The notes: generated from the sequence alone by a model not told the origin. A stretch of DNA of 64,000 bases from Cinnamomum chago (GCA_038049695.1 CP142460.1:40109501-40173500), one strand, 5' to 3'; counted from the stretch's first letter, positions 1-9,857 are shown. Made by a program: numbers and translations.

Positions 1-414
1 TCGCAGACTCAGTAGCAATTCGTTCGGGAGAGGAATGTCACTGAGTTGGCTATCATTGAGCTAACATAAGACCTGTGCTATCTTGATAGGGAGGTCGTCG
101 AGGCCGGGCAGCATCTCGAGCTATTGGAGGAACAAGCTGCTACCAAATGGACCGCCATTGTGGAAGCTCATGCTAAAGAGGGGACTCTGATTCGCCAGGT
201 TGAGGAGGCTGACAGCAATCTCCGGAGGAAGACTCAGGAGTACGAGCAATGGCAGATTCTCTGGGAAGAACTTCCTCGTGCTTAAGATGGGTCGCGACGT
301 TCTGCAATATTTTATGGAAAATTTTTGAAGAAGCATGGCATGGAAGCTTTGGAGGCTAAGGCCAAGAGTTTGCTTGAGGAGTTGAATCTTTGGTTGAATA
401 CCATGTTAGACTGA
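1..414 (+). pseudogene. Decayed coiled-coil reading frame, antisense to the Tat-like pol (C-terminal part)
   Basis: Frame 1 reads through to a TGA at 412-414 and is broken by in-frame stops at 13-15, 67-69 and 283-285. Between the stops the product is rich in Glu, Lys, Leu and Ala (for example LELLEEQAATKW, then EALEAKAKSLLEELN), as in a coiled coil. It lies on the plus strand, downstream of a pol that reads on the minus strand. Some Tat-lineage elements (Grande, Retand) are known to carry an antisense reading frame between pol and the 3' LTR, and position and strand fit that. I could not identify a domain. The 5' part lies outside the window. The assignment as an antisense ORF is inference. 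Confidence 0.45.
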
Positions 415-579
415 GCTCCTGATTTTTTTTTGTAACAAACTCTTTTCTTTTGTACCTCCATGCAAAAATATTTTTGGTACTCTATATACCTGTTACTTAG
501 ATGAAAATAAGCAAAAGTTAGATGAGAATATTTGTTTGAAAACTTGACCAAAAGGTTGTCATTTTGTGAAAATCTTTTA

Positions 580-1100
580 TCAAAGGATTGTTTTGGCATG
601 AAGGCAGACCTTGTGGCAAAAAAGCTTGGTTTTTTTTATGGCTTGAAAGCCGAGTTTTGAGATAGCATGAAAGCTGAATTTTGAAATGGCATGAAAGCCG
701 AATTTTGTGGCGTAAAAGCCAAAATTTGGATTTATGGATTTATGGCTTGAGAGCCAAAATTTGGGAGGGCATGGAAGCTGGTTTTGTTTGTGGCATGGAA
801 GCCGAAATTTGTTTTTGGCACGGAAGCCGAAATTTTGTTTGTGGCATGGGAACCGAAAATTTTTTGTTGCTTGGAAGCCGAAATTTGTTTTTGGCATGGT
901 AGCCGAAATTTTGTTTGTGGCAGGGGAGGCGAAATTTATTTTTGGCAAGAAAGCCAGATTTTTTTAATTTTTGGCGTAAAATCCAGGTTTTTGATTTTTT
1001 GGCGTAAAAGCCAAGATTTTTGTTTTTGGCATAAAAGTCAGGTTTTATTTTTGGTGTGAAAGCCGATTTTTTTTGGCGTAAAAGCCAGGTTTTGGTTTTC
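580..1100. repeat. Tandem array of about 19 hyphenated palindromes, TGGC-N6-GCCA type
   Basis: A degenerate minisatellite of 22-33 bp units. Each unit carries a short inverted repeat, GGC then six bases then GCC (loops such as ATGGAA, GTAAAA, TTGAGA), followed by a T-rich spacer (AAATTTTGTTTG). Unit length varies but the six-base loop is nearly constant. The array lies in the 3' noncoding part of the minus-strand Tat-like element. Several apparent reading frames run through it on both strands; they are repeat translations, not genes. Confidence 0.85.
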
Positions 1101-1104
1101 AAAA

Positions 1105-1620
1105 ATGAAAGTATCGACTAAAAGTCGCCTCCATTCTAAATGGTCTTGCAAGTATCGATGGAATGTCACATCCTTGCTCATTTGGTTGCGAGTATCGATG
1201 GAATGTCGCCTCCTTGCGAATTTGGGTGCAGGTATCGACTAAGTGTCACTTCCCTGCTGGATGGTTTTGCAAGTATCGATGGAATGTCGCATCATTGCTC
1301 ATCCGATTTGCGAGTATAGATGGAATGTCACTTCCTCGCTTTCAAAAATATTGTTTTGCAAGTATTGACTGAATGTTGTTTCCCTATGATTTTTGAGATT
1401 TTGAGGTGATTTGGACCTCGATTTTTTGTTTGAATTTTGGGTTTGTGGATATCAACTTGAAATGTTGCGTCTCCACGATTTTTGAAATTTTACAAGTATC
1501 GACGAGGTGTCGCTTCCTTGCGACTTTGAGGTTTTGGAAGTATCGAATGGGGTTCGCATCCTTCCGATTTTAAGGTTTTGCGAGTATCAACTGCGCTCAC
1601 TTCCTCGCGGTTTTTTTTTT
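1105..1620. repeat. Second tandem array, AGTATCGA-type units of about 40-45 bp
   Basis: About 11 degenerate units begin with AGTATCGA or AGTATCAA and continue with (T)GGAATGTCRC and TTCC or CATCC. Units start near 1110, 1150, 1191, 1231, 1272, 1313, 1361, 1450, 1495, 1540 and 1583. The array abuts the TGGC-N6-GCCA array and, like it, lies between the integrase end and the presumed 3' LTR of the Tat-like element. Long 3' noncoding tracts with tandem repeats are common in Tat/Ogre elements. Confidence 0.8.
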
Positions 1621-1959
1621 AAAAACCATTTTTGTTTAAAGACACGAGGGTCATAAATTTTGACCTAAAACCATTTTGGTGGTAAAAGGTAGGGTGGACT
1701 AAGGTGGAAATCTTTGAATCCTGATTTTGTTTCAAACCATGACTTTTAGGTTCAAGGGTCGAAAATTTTGTCAAGTCAGGAAAAGGTTCCAAAACTTGGA
1801 TTTTTTTTTAACAATGAAACTATGAAAGTAAACATTGTTTTGAATTTTTTTTAGAAATTTCAATATAAGGATGAAAATTCCAAAAGGAGTGGGTTTGACG
1901 AGCAAGTACCTGGGAATAGGCTTTGACCGCGTAGGCATTGCTCTGACCCAGTGGCGTAA
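1621..1959. other. Noncoding spacer next to the pol terminus
   Basis: AT-rich sequence with short T and A runs between the tandem array and the integrase C-terminus. I see no reading frame or structured element here. It is best read as 3' untranslated sequence of the minus-strand Tat-like element. Confidence 0.5.
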
Positions 1960-2424
1960 GTCTTCAAAGGTAGTACCACTTCAAGAACTTGTCGTTGAAG
2001 GGTAGCATACATCTGTCACCTTCCATGCTTAGAAAAACGTATGCGCCGTTGGAAAAGACTTTGTCGATGACGAATGGTCCCTCCCATTTTAGTTCGAAGT
2101 TACCTTTGGATTTGTGGGCGAAAACCATTGACCTTTTTACTGCAAGAAGCCAAGTCTTCCTTTTTGTAGGCACGTTGCCTGACCTTCATGTCAAAAGTTC
2201 TGCCATGCGTGCTTGGTAAAGCTCAATGCTCTGTAGAGCCTCGAGCCGTCTCTCATCGAGATTATCTAGCTCTTGGAGTCTCAATTTGACATTATTTTCT
2301 TGCGTCATGTCATTTTGCAGAGATAACCTTAAGGAAGGAATTTTTACATCCAAAGGGACGACAGTTTCGCATCCATAGACCAATGAAAATGGTGTGCTAT
2401 GGGTTGGTCCTCGAATGGTGGTTC
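1960..2424 (-). pseudogene. C-terminal end of Tat-like integrase, separated from its gene by Sire-1
   Basis: On the minus strand 2430 to 2186 reads YRTTIRGPTHSTPFSLVYGC and on through ETVVPLDVKIPSLR, the standard end of a plant Ty3/gypsy integrase core. After a frameshift near 2180, 2173 to 1964 reads MVFAHKSKGNFELKWEGPF and GDRCMLPFNDKFLKWYYL, the integrase C-terminal (GPF/Y-like) region. The piece is the direct continuation of the integrase core that stops at 24481. The two halves are parted by the Sire-1 insertion with TSD GATAG at 2425-2429 and 24476-24480. There is no chromodomain, as expected for the Tat lineage. Confidence 0.85.
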
Positions 2425-2429
2425 GATAG

Positions 2430-2482
2430 TGTTAGTGTCTCATGTCTGTGAGCACTGAGTTTGTTTTGTCAATTCCGTGCCA
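2430..2482 (+). repeat. Sire-1 5' LTR remnant
   Basis: 2430-2482 matches the first 53 bp of the 3' LTR (10440-10492). The match ends after TTCCGTGCCAA, where the rest of the LTR, the primer site, gag and protease have been deleted. The following bases to about 2540 are scrambled local copies (see findings). Confidence 0.9.
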
Positions 2483-2539
2483 AGATCATGTTGTGAAAAA
2501 TCCGTGTCAATTCCGTGCCAAGATCCGTGCCAAGTCTTA

Positions 2540-5345
2540 TTAGTCATTGGTTTGAAACATAACTTGCTAAGCATTTCTCAAATATGTGATAAAGATCATG
2601 TTGTTAACTTTAGTAGTCATGGTTGTGAGATCTCCAAAAATGGAAAGGTTATTCTAAGAGGTCTTAGAACCAATGACAACTGTTATGTTATTAGTAACCA
2701 CAAAGAATCATCTAGTTTAGCCTGACACATTGCTCATCTTGATGAAGCTCAACTATGGCATAAAAGACTTGGACATGTGAACTTTAGAGACCTGTCCAAA
2801 TTGAACAAATATGTTAAGGGTCTTCCAAAAATCAGCAAATAGTCAAAAACAGTATGTGGAGAATGTAAAAAAGGTAAACAAATCAGAAACCCTCACAAAA
2901 AGACCAAGTCTCTAAAGACCTCTAGACCTCTAGAGCTTCTCCATATGGACCTGGTTGGTCCAACGAAAAAGGAGAGTAAGGGGGGCAAAAGATACTTTCT
3001 TGTTATTGTTGATGATTATTCTAGATTCACTTGGGTTGCATTTCTAAGAGAGAAATCTGATGCTTATGTTGAATTTAAAAAGATTGTAAAAAGGATCCAA
3101 GTTGAAAAAGGAAGAGCAGTTGCTCGAATAAGAAGTGATCATGGTGGTGAATTTGAAAATACAAAGTTTGGAAAATATTGTGATAAGTATGGAATTCACC
3201 ATGAACTTTCTGCCCCTAAAACTCCTCAACAAAATGGTATTGCTGAAAGAAAGAATCGAGTCTTACAAGAAATGGCCACAGTTATCTTCATGGAAAGAAT
3301 ATTCCTAGATATCTATGGGCTGAAGCAGTTAGTACAGCATGTCACATCATAAACAGGGTATACTTGAGAACTGACTTGGATAAAATTGCTTATGAATTAT
3401 GGCATGAGAAAAGGCCTAACATTAGCTACTTTAAAATTTTTGGTAGCAAGTGCTATATACTCAAGGACAGAGAACACTTGAGAAAATTTGATTCTAAAAG
3501 TGATGAAGCCATCTTCATTGGCTATTCTCAAAACAGTCGTGCCTACAGAGTGTTGAAAATAAACACTGGAGCCATACAAGAATCCATAAATGTAGTCATT
3601 GATGACAAACAAAATGATTTCAGTCATCAAGAAAACCCTGATAATGATGAGATAAATGTCCCAACTGAAAAACTGGATGAGTCTCCAATCTCTAAGGATT
3701 TGGTAAATGTGAAACATCATTCTATGGACCAAATTCTGGGAGATCCTTTAGCTGGTGTCAAGACTAGAAGACAATTAGAAAACATTGTTAGCTATCTTTG
3801 TTTTACTTCTACTTTTGAACCTAAAAATGTTGATGAAGCTTTTTCTGATGATAATTCGATAAATGCCATGCAAGAAGAGTTAAATCAATTTGCTAGAAAT
3901 GAAGTTTGAGATCTAGTGCCCAGACCTGATGACAAAAATGTTGTAGGTACCAAGTGGATTTACAAAAATAGACTTGATGAAAATGGTACCATTGTTAGAA
4001 ACAAGGCCAGGTTGGTTGCCCAAGGGTACTCTCAAATTGAAGGAATAGATTTTGAAGAAACTTTTGCACCCGTAGCTAGACTTGAATCCATTAGAATCCT
4101 TCTTGCCATTGCTTGTTCTTTAAAATTTAAACTATACCAAATGGATGTAAAAAGTGCTTTTCTAAATGGTATTTTGGAAGAAGAAGTTTATGTTGAGCAA
4201 CCCAAAGCGTTTGAAGACCCTAAGAAGCCTAACCATGTGTATCATCTTAGAAAGGCTCTCTATGGTCTCAAACAAGCCCCTAGAGCTTGGTATGAAAGGC
4301 TTACTCAATTCTTAATTGATCAAAGCTTTGAAAGGAGTAGTGTGGATACAACTCTCTTTATTCTAACAAACAATGATAACATTTTGATTGCTCAAATTTA
4401 TGTTGATCATATAGTGTTTAGATCTACTTGTAATGATCTCACAGAAAAGTTTGCTAATCTTATGAAATCTGAATTTGAAATGAGCATGGTTGGTGAACTT
4501 AATTTCTTTCTAGGATTACAAGTTAAACAATTGTCTGATGGAATGTTTATTTCCCAAACCAAATATGCTAAAGAATTAATCAAAAGGTTTGGATTAGATT
4601 CAGTACAACACATGAACACACCCCCATGAGCACAACACTCAAATTATCTAGGGAGTCGAGTGGTAAGAGTGTTGATTCTAGTCTGTATAGGAGCATGATA
4701 GGCAGCTTATTATATCTTACAGCCAGTAGACCTGATATTGCATTCAGTATAGGAGCTTGCGCCAGATATCAATCCGATCCGAAAGAAATTCATTTGAAAG
4801 CTGTTAAAAGAATCATTAGATATGTTTCAGGGACTTCAGGATATGGCTTATGGTATCCATATGACTCATCTACTTGCATTGCTGGATACTTAGACGCCGA
4901 TTGGGCTTGAAATGTGGATGATAGAATATCTACAAGCAGTGGTTGTTTTTACCTAGGAAACTGTCTTGTTGCATGGCACAGCAAGAAACAATCATCCATC
5001 TCCTTATCTACAACTGAAGCAGAATATATAGCAGCTGGTAATGGTTGTACTCAAATGCTGTGGATGAGACAAATGCTCAAAGACTATGGTATTGAACAGT
5101 GTAGCATGAACTTGTACTGTGATAACACTAGTGCTATCAATATCTCCAAAAATCCCGTCCAACACTCTAGAACCAAACATATCGATATTAGACATCATTT
5201 CTTTACAGAGTTGGTTGAAGAAGGAGTCATAGTTTTGGAGCATATTCCTACAGAAAAACAACTAGCAGACATTTTAACAAAACCCTTGGATGTTTCCAAA
5301 TTTGAAAATATGAGAAAATCCCTTGGTGTTTGTGATATTGGATGA
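2540..5345 (+). pseudogene. pol: Sire-1 pol: pre-integrase, integrase, reverse transcriptase, RNase H (decayed)
   Basis: The order is that of Ty1/copia. A pre-integrase part (HNLLSISQICDK; WHKRLGHVNF near 2758) is followed by the integrase core with its acidic residues in MDLVGP, RSDHGGEF and PQQNGIAERKN. Next come the RT ([35 protein letters not shown]) and RNase H (STTEAEYIAA, LYCDNTSA, LADILTKPLD), ending at the TGA at 5343-5345. Breaks: in-frame stops at 2723-2725 and 2840-2842; a frameshift near 3290; a TGA at 3907-3909 in place of the usual Trp of a NEVWDLV motif; a frameshift in the C run near 4625; a TGA at 4908-4910. The RT catalytic YVDD reads YVDH (His at 4408-4410). The product would copy element RNA and integrate the cDNA, but this copy is dead. 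Confidence 0.93.
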
Positions 5346-5401
5346 TCTCTCCTTGCTTGTTCTTAGTTTAGTAGTTCTTTTCTTTAACAAAGAAAAAGGG
5401 A

Positions 5402-5440
5402 TTTCGGCTAGCCGTGCCTTTCTTGGCGGCTAACCGCCTT
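5402..5440 (+). promoter_or_regulatory. Sirevirus RM boxes upstream of the envelope-like frame (Sire-1)
   Basis: Perfect palindromes CGGCTAGCCG (5405-5414) and GGCGGCTAACCGCC (5425-5438; palindromic but for the central CTAA) lie between the pol stop and the envelope-like frame. The same core, GCGGYTARCCGC, is repeated in this element's own LTR (10750-11090). Extra boxes near the envelope are a described property of envelope-containing Sireviruses. Function is not established. The remaining sequence to 5848 is T/C-rich with no other feature I can support. Confidence 0.75.
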
Positions 5441-7009
5441 CACGAGCCTACGCCCTTAAATGGGTTTTATTTCTTTTTCCCTTTCTTCCGTTGTTTGTCT
5501 CTGTCTTCTTTCCCATTTGGTTGTCTTCGTCGCTGATTCCCTGGTTTTCATCTCCTCTCTTCCCTCAAGATATCTTCTCTCGTTTTCTCTTCATTTCAGT
5601 TATTTAAAATTTATTTTCTCTTTTTATTAACAATGTGTTTTATTTTGTTTTCATTTTGTGTTTTCCTTTCTTCCCCTTTTAAGGCTTTCCAACCTCTTCC
5701 ATTTCTCTCTTCCATTGGTTTCTTTCTTACCTGTTACTAATTGTCTTATCGTCTTCTCTTCCTTGTATCTTCTAAATCGTGCCTTCTGCATCTGTGTTGT
5801 GTTTTCTCCTTCCTAGTCTTTTCTTGTGCACTCTAAGTGTTTATAGAAATGCCTCCATGAATGAAAACAGCCGTGAACCGCCCTGCTAAACGAGGACAAT
5901 CTACTCCCGCCTCTTCTTCTCGTAGAGAAAGGTCTCCTCCACCCTCTCAGTCCTCCTCACCTTCTCTTTCCCCTCCTTCTTCTCCTCCACCACAATCGGG
6001 CTTTGCTATTCTCAAAACCAATGCCAAAATGTTGACTGCTTTGAAATCTAGATCAGTTATGGTTGAAAGACGCACTTTGTGCAATGTAGTAAATTCCTAT
6101 GAGACAGCAGTCATTCTTGCTCAGATTGGATGGGATAACATCTTGGACTGGGAGGGGACAAAGCCTATCCTTCTCTTGTTTTTGGCATGTATGCTTCAAT
6201 CACTAGTGCAGTATCCTCAGTTAACTCTTGCTCCTACACTATTGCCCTTCGAAACAAAGAAGTTACGATTGACCTAGATCTTATCTCGTCAATCATGAAC
6301 ATTCCCGTGAACCCTGATGGCCTATCCATGGTTTCTGACACCCTTACTGAAGCTGAAAAGGCTCAAGCTACTCCAGTTCTCTGCGGTCATCTTGCTCCAT
6401 GGGATCATAAGAACTTCCTTCCTTTAGGAGCCTTGATTCCAAAATACAGGTTGTTGCACCACCGCTTTACTTTTAATGTTTATCCTCGTAAAGGAAATAA
6501 GACTGAATTAACTACTTATATGGTAAATGTCCTTTCCAAAGTGGTTACCGGTGTACAATTGTCTCCCTTCTCTTATCTGTAGAGCCATTGTTCGCTTTCA
6601 CCTGTCCAATGCCTCTAAGACAGCAGTCCCCTTTGGCTTCCTCATTTCTCAAATAGCTCGTTCTCTTGGTGTTCTCCGCCCAAATGAGAATCCTATTTCC
6701 TATGCACCTTTTAGCCATGTAAATCTTATTCAGATGAAACTCTTTCCAAATGAAGAAGCAGGGGATGTACCCCCTCATGCAGAGATTCCACAACCTCAAC
6801 ACCAAGTCCCTTTAGCTCCACAACAGCAGGACCCTACAGGGCTCGCTCCTCCTCCAATTGTTCCCAGGAGTGTTGCAGATCGGCTGGATGCAATCGAGCA
6901 CCATCAGTCCAAAACCGAAAAGCTTCTAAAGAAAACTCTCAAATATCTCAGTGGACTGTCAAAGGCTTGCCGTACCCAAGATGCTTCTATCATGCCTCCA
7001 TCTCCTTCA

Positions 7010-9837
7010 TGTTAGACCCCGACCTAGACCAATTCGATTAGTGTGCGATTAGTATGTGTTTAGTCCTAAGTGGGTTTAGTTGTTGTTGGGTTAGAAATGA
7101 TTAGTTTAGTCTTGGACATAGCTTTGGGGATTTGGAGAACGTTCAGTATTAGTTAGACACACTCGGAAAGGCCCGAGTGCACGTGTAAGTTTGGGAAGAT
7201 CGTATTGGTTTCCGTGTGATTGTGATTTTGATTTCATTTGAATGATGTTTCGACGTGTTACAACTTTCGCTTTAAGACCAGTTGTGTTTGAAGCCCAAAA
7301 ACCCAAGTTTTGACCCAAAGAGGGTAAAATTGTCTTTCTTGCACAAATCTGGACACAATTTTCGAGATCTCAAAACCATGTCAAAAATATACTTTTTGGA
7401 AACTAGATATTTCGGTGATCATTTTATCCTTCTTCGTCGAAGTCATCCGAGGCCCACAAGTTAGTGTTTTGGCCATTTCAAAGTTCGGGTTATTTGGGGC
7501 CCATTTCCATCACTAAAACCCCTCTCCCCCTCTTTACATTTCATTTCCCCCAATTCCTGCAACTTCCCTAACCTAGGGCAAGGAAAACCCTTTTCCTTCT
7601 GCAATCTTCTTCATCTTGCATGCTTGGGCTAGAGAGCTCCAAAAAAAAGAATTCCAAAGTCATCATCTTCTTCATCTTCTTACAAGCTTTCCATTGGTAC
7701 CAATTTCTTGGAGCTTCTTGTGAGACAAGCTCTTCATCTTCTTCACCTCTTCTTGTTTAGCCATTGCTAGGTAAGAGTTTCAACCCATAATTTTCATGGA
7801 GTTATTTTGGTTCCTTAAGATCTTGTCTATCATTTGAAAACCCCTTTTTATGAAAATGAGTTCTTTGCTTTCATTTGTGTGAAGTTTGGAATGGTTTTTC
7901 TTTGGGTTTCTTTGTAGTGTCGGCTTAGCTTGAGTGAAGTGCTTGAGAAGGATTATTAGCATTGGACAAGGCAAGTAATCTCTATAGGATTGATGCATGT
8001 GTATTTTGATTTCATTGTTGTTTTAGAAATTGTGCATATAAACTTGTTTATGAACTTCATGATCTTGCTTCTTGTGGATTTAACGTTTGAAATGGTGAGA
8101 AATGAACCCTTGGTGAGCATGAAGGCTCAAGGGATTTTATGTGATTGATGGATGAGAAGAAGGAGAGAAATGTAGTGGAAGTTGTGCAAGAGGAAGGAAA
8201 TTTCCGCACTCAGCGAGCACAAGCAGCAGCTTGTCCGCTCGAGCGACCCCTGGGTTCGCTCGAGCGACCAAGCCCCTGCTTGGTCCAAGCGCAGACAGAG
8301 AGCTGTCCGTTCAAGCGCACCTTATATTCGCTCGAGCTACCGTCTCGCTCGAGCGAAGTGTCAACGCTTTATCAGGTCCGCTCGAGCGAAGTGTCTCGCT
8401 CGAGCGAAGTGTCATCACCTTATAAAGTTCGCTCGAGCGAACCCGCCAGATTCAGGGAGAAGAACTATTTTCGTTGTGTATTTCCTTGAAGGTTGAAAAC
8501 TAGACTATGTTAAGGGTTTTAGCTTGACATTGTGTAAATGGAGCTTGGAAATGCAACCCAACTTCGGGGACACCAATTCTTGTATTTTTCGACATTTGAG
8601 GGTCCCAATTACACAAAGGTCAACCAGTAGCCTTAACATATGCTTGTCAGATTTCGTGTTTGAATTCCGTTTTGGTACGATAAGTACCATCGTGTACTAG
8701 TTTTGGATTTCAAGTATAAGCTTGTTTTGAAGAATTGTTTCAAGAAAAAGGGGATCACTTCCTAAGCGTGTTATGCATATTTATTATGCCTCTTGCTAGT
8801 CGTGCTCGTCGTGTTTTGATAAGTAATTTCCCCCTTTTTATCTCGACAAGTTTTGATAATATCTCGCGTGTTTTGTGAATTCATGAATGAAGTAAACACC
8901 ACTGAGCTTAGACTGCCCTTTCAGTTTGATCCACTGTCTGGGGGTCTTTAAACTTGTGGACTATCTGCAGACTGGTCGTGTATTTATTACACATCGTGCG
9001 TGTCCGGTTCCGCAGCCGGAAATCCCCGTATATGTGGGAATCGTGTCGTGCTTATATTATGTATATCGTGCTTGTCGTGCGTGCTTGCTCTTTTCATTAT
9101 ATAAATGATAGAGAAAGGATGGGCTCCTTGTGGATGCTAACTATTCATGATATATTATGTATTCATGCCAGTTTGTTTTGGTATCTCAGCTTTGTTCGCA
9201 TTCTTGAAAATGTACCTCAGTTTTGGTAGTATTTCATATCAAGGATTTGCTTATATGTTTTCTCTAAAAGTTATTGTTCATGTTCACGCCTAAATTGATT
9301 ACCTGCCAAACCGTCGTGTTTGACCCTTGTTTGTTGGTGCCCAGGTGTAGGAGACGTTACCTTTGACGAGGAGCGTCAGGAGGAGGCTTGTGAGCCAACC
9401 CCTGTGAGAGAGTGGCAGCCCGACGATGTCATTTAGACGTCGGGCGGGTTCCTTGAGTCTCGTCATCTTTTGTTGGGATTTCCTTTATTTATTTTGGAGA
9501 ACTGTATTGGCCTCTGTTGGCCTCTTATGGAATTGTAACAAAACTTAACTTACTTTTGATTAGTCTCATAACTTGAATATTAATGGGAATGCCATGTTAG
9601 TTTAACTTCTTCCTTTGATACTATGTCTTGTTTATTATTGTGATAGCACTTTAGTTTTTTATTGGTGCTTATCTTGTTATGTTTTGCTACACGCTTCCGC
9701 ATACTTGATCGTGTGAGTCAGATTCCGCATGTCTTTGGGAATCCTCACCGCGGGAACCTGTGGGAAAGCAAAATCTTCAATAGTAGTTGTAACAAAACCA
9801 CGCCGTGGGCCCGGGGCCCCGTTCCGGGGTCGCGACA
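7010..9837 (+). mobile_element. S1: solo LTR, Del/Tekay-like Ty3/gypsy (2828 bp)
   Basis: It starts TGTTAGACCCCGACC and ends GGGGTCGCGACA with TSD CTTCA at 7005-7009 and 9838-9842. There is no internal domain, primer site or second LTR, so it is a solo LTR left by LTR-LTR recombination. The family link comes from 9023-9560, which is closely similar to 60670-61190, where the same LTR sequence leads into a chromovirus-type gag. Orientation is taken from that gag and from the TATA box. It contains the conserved 7280-7460 block seen in all S-type LTRs and a CGCTCGAGCG array at 8236-8441. Long LTRs are normal for Del/Tekay elements. Confidence 0.9.
8236..8441 (+). promoter_or_regulatory. CGCTCGAGCG palindrome array with embedded TATA box (S1)
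   Basis: About eight copies of the perfect palindrome CGCTCGAGCG or one-base variants, the first CTCGAG at 8238-8243 and the last at 8432-8437. A TATA box, TTATAAAG, lies at 8420-8427 between the last two boxes on the LTR sense strand. The array generates three overlapping false reading frames rich in Arg, Ser, Leu and Glu. The role as a U3 promoter/enhancer is inferred from position. Confidence 0.75.
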
Positions 9838-9857
9838 CTTCACCTCCATCTGATTAG

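Larger units (their letters stand above)
5849..9857 (+). pseudogene. Sire-1 envelope-like frame (plant transposon protein family), split by S1
   Basis: It lies downstream of pol where envelope-containing Sireviruses keep their envelope-like gene. It opens MPP, then an in-frame TGA (5858-5860), then MKTAVNRPAKRGQS and a Pro/Ser-rich stretch. A conserved middle region follows (IGWDNILDWEG near 6127, FTFNVYPRKGNKTE near 6469, VPFGFLISQIARSLGV near 6628), then a Pro/Gln-rich linker and a short amphipathic end (KLLKKTLKYLSGLSK). Frameshifts lie near 6170-6190 and 6555-6580. The same blocks occur in the same order in Sire-2 (44246-45391), so this is a real protein family. S1 interrupts it at 7010, leaving the last codons and TAG at 9843-9857. 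I see no signal peptide or convincing membrane segment, so an envelope role is doubtful. Confidence 0.8.

Noticed and set aside
681..1102. Overlapping frames of 73-122 codons on both strands
   Set aside because: Repetitive peptides produced by the TGGC-N6-GCCA array; no domain and no consistent frame.
580..1620. Possible CRISPR-like repeat array
   Set aside because: Repeats are degenerate, spacing is irregular, spacers are not unique and the DNA is plant retrotransposon sequence.
8145..8496. Three overlapping plus-strand frames of 60-114 codons rich in Arg, Ser, Ala, Leu and Glu
   Set aside because: They are translations of the CGCTCGAGCG array in three frames; similar false frames appear at 22659, 39500, 50387 and 50433.
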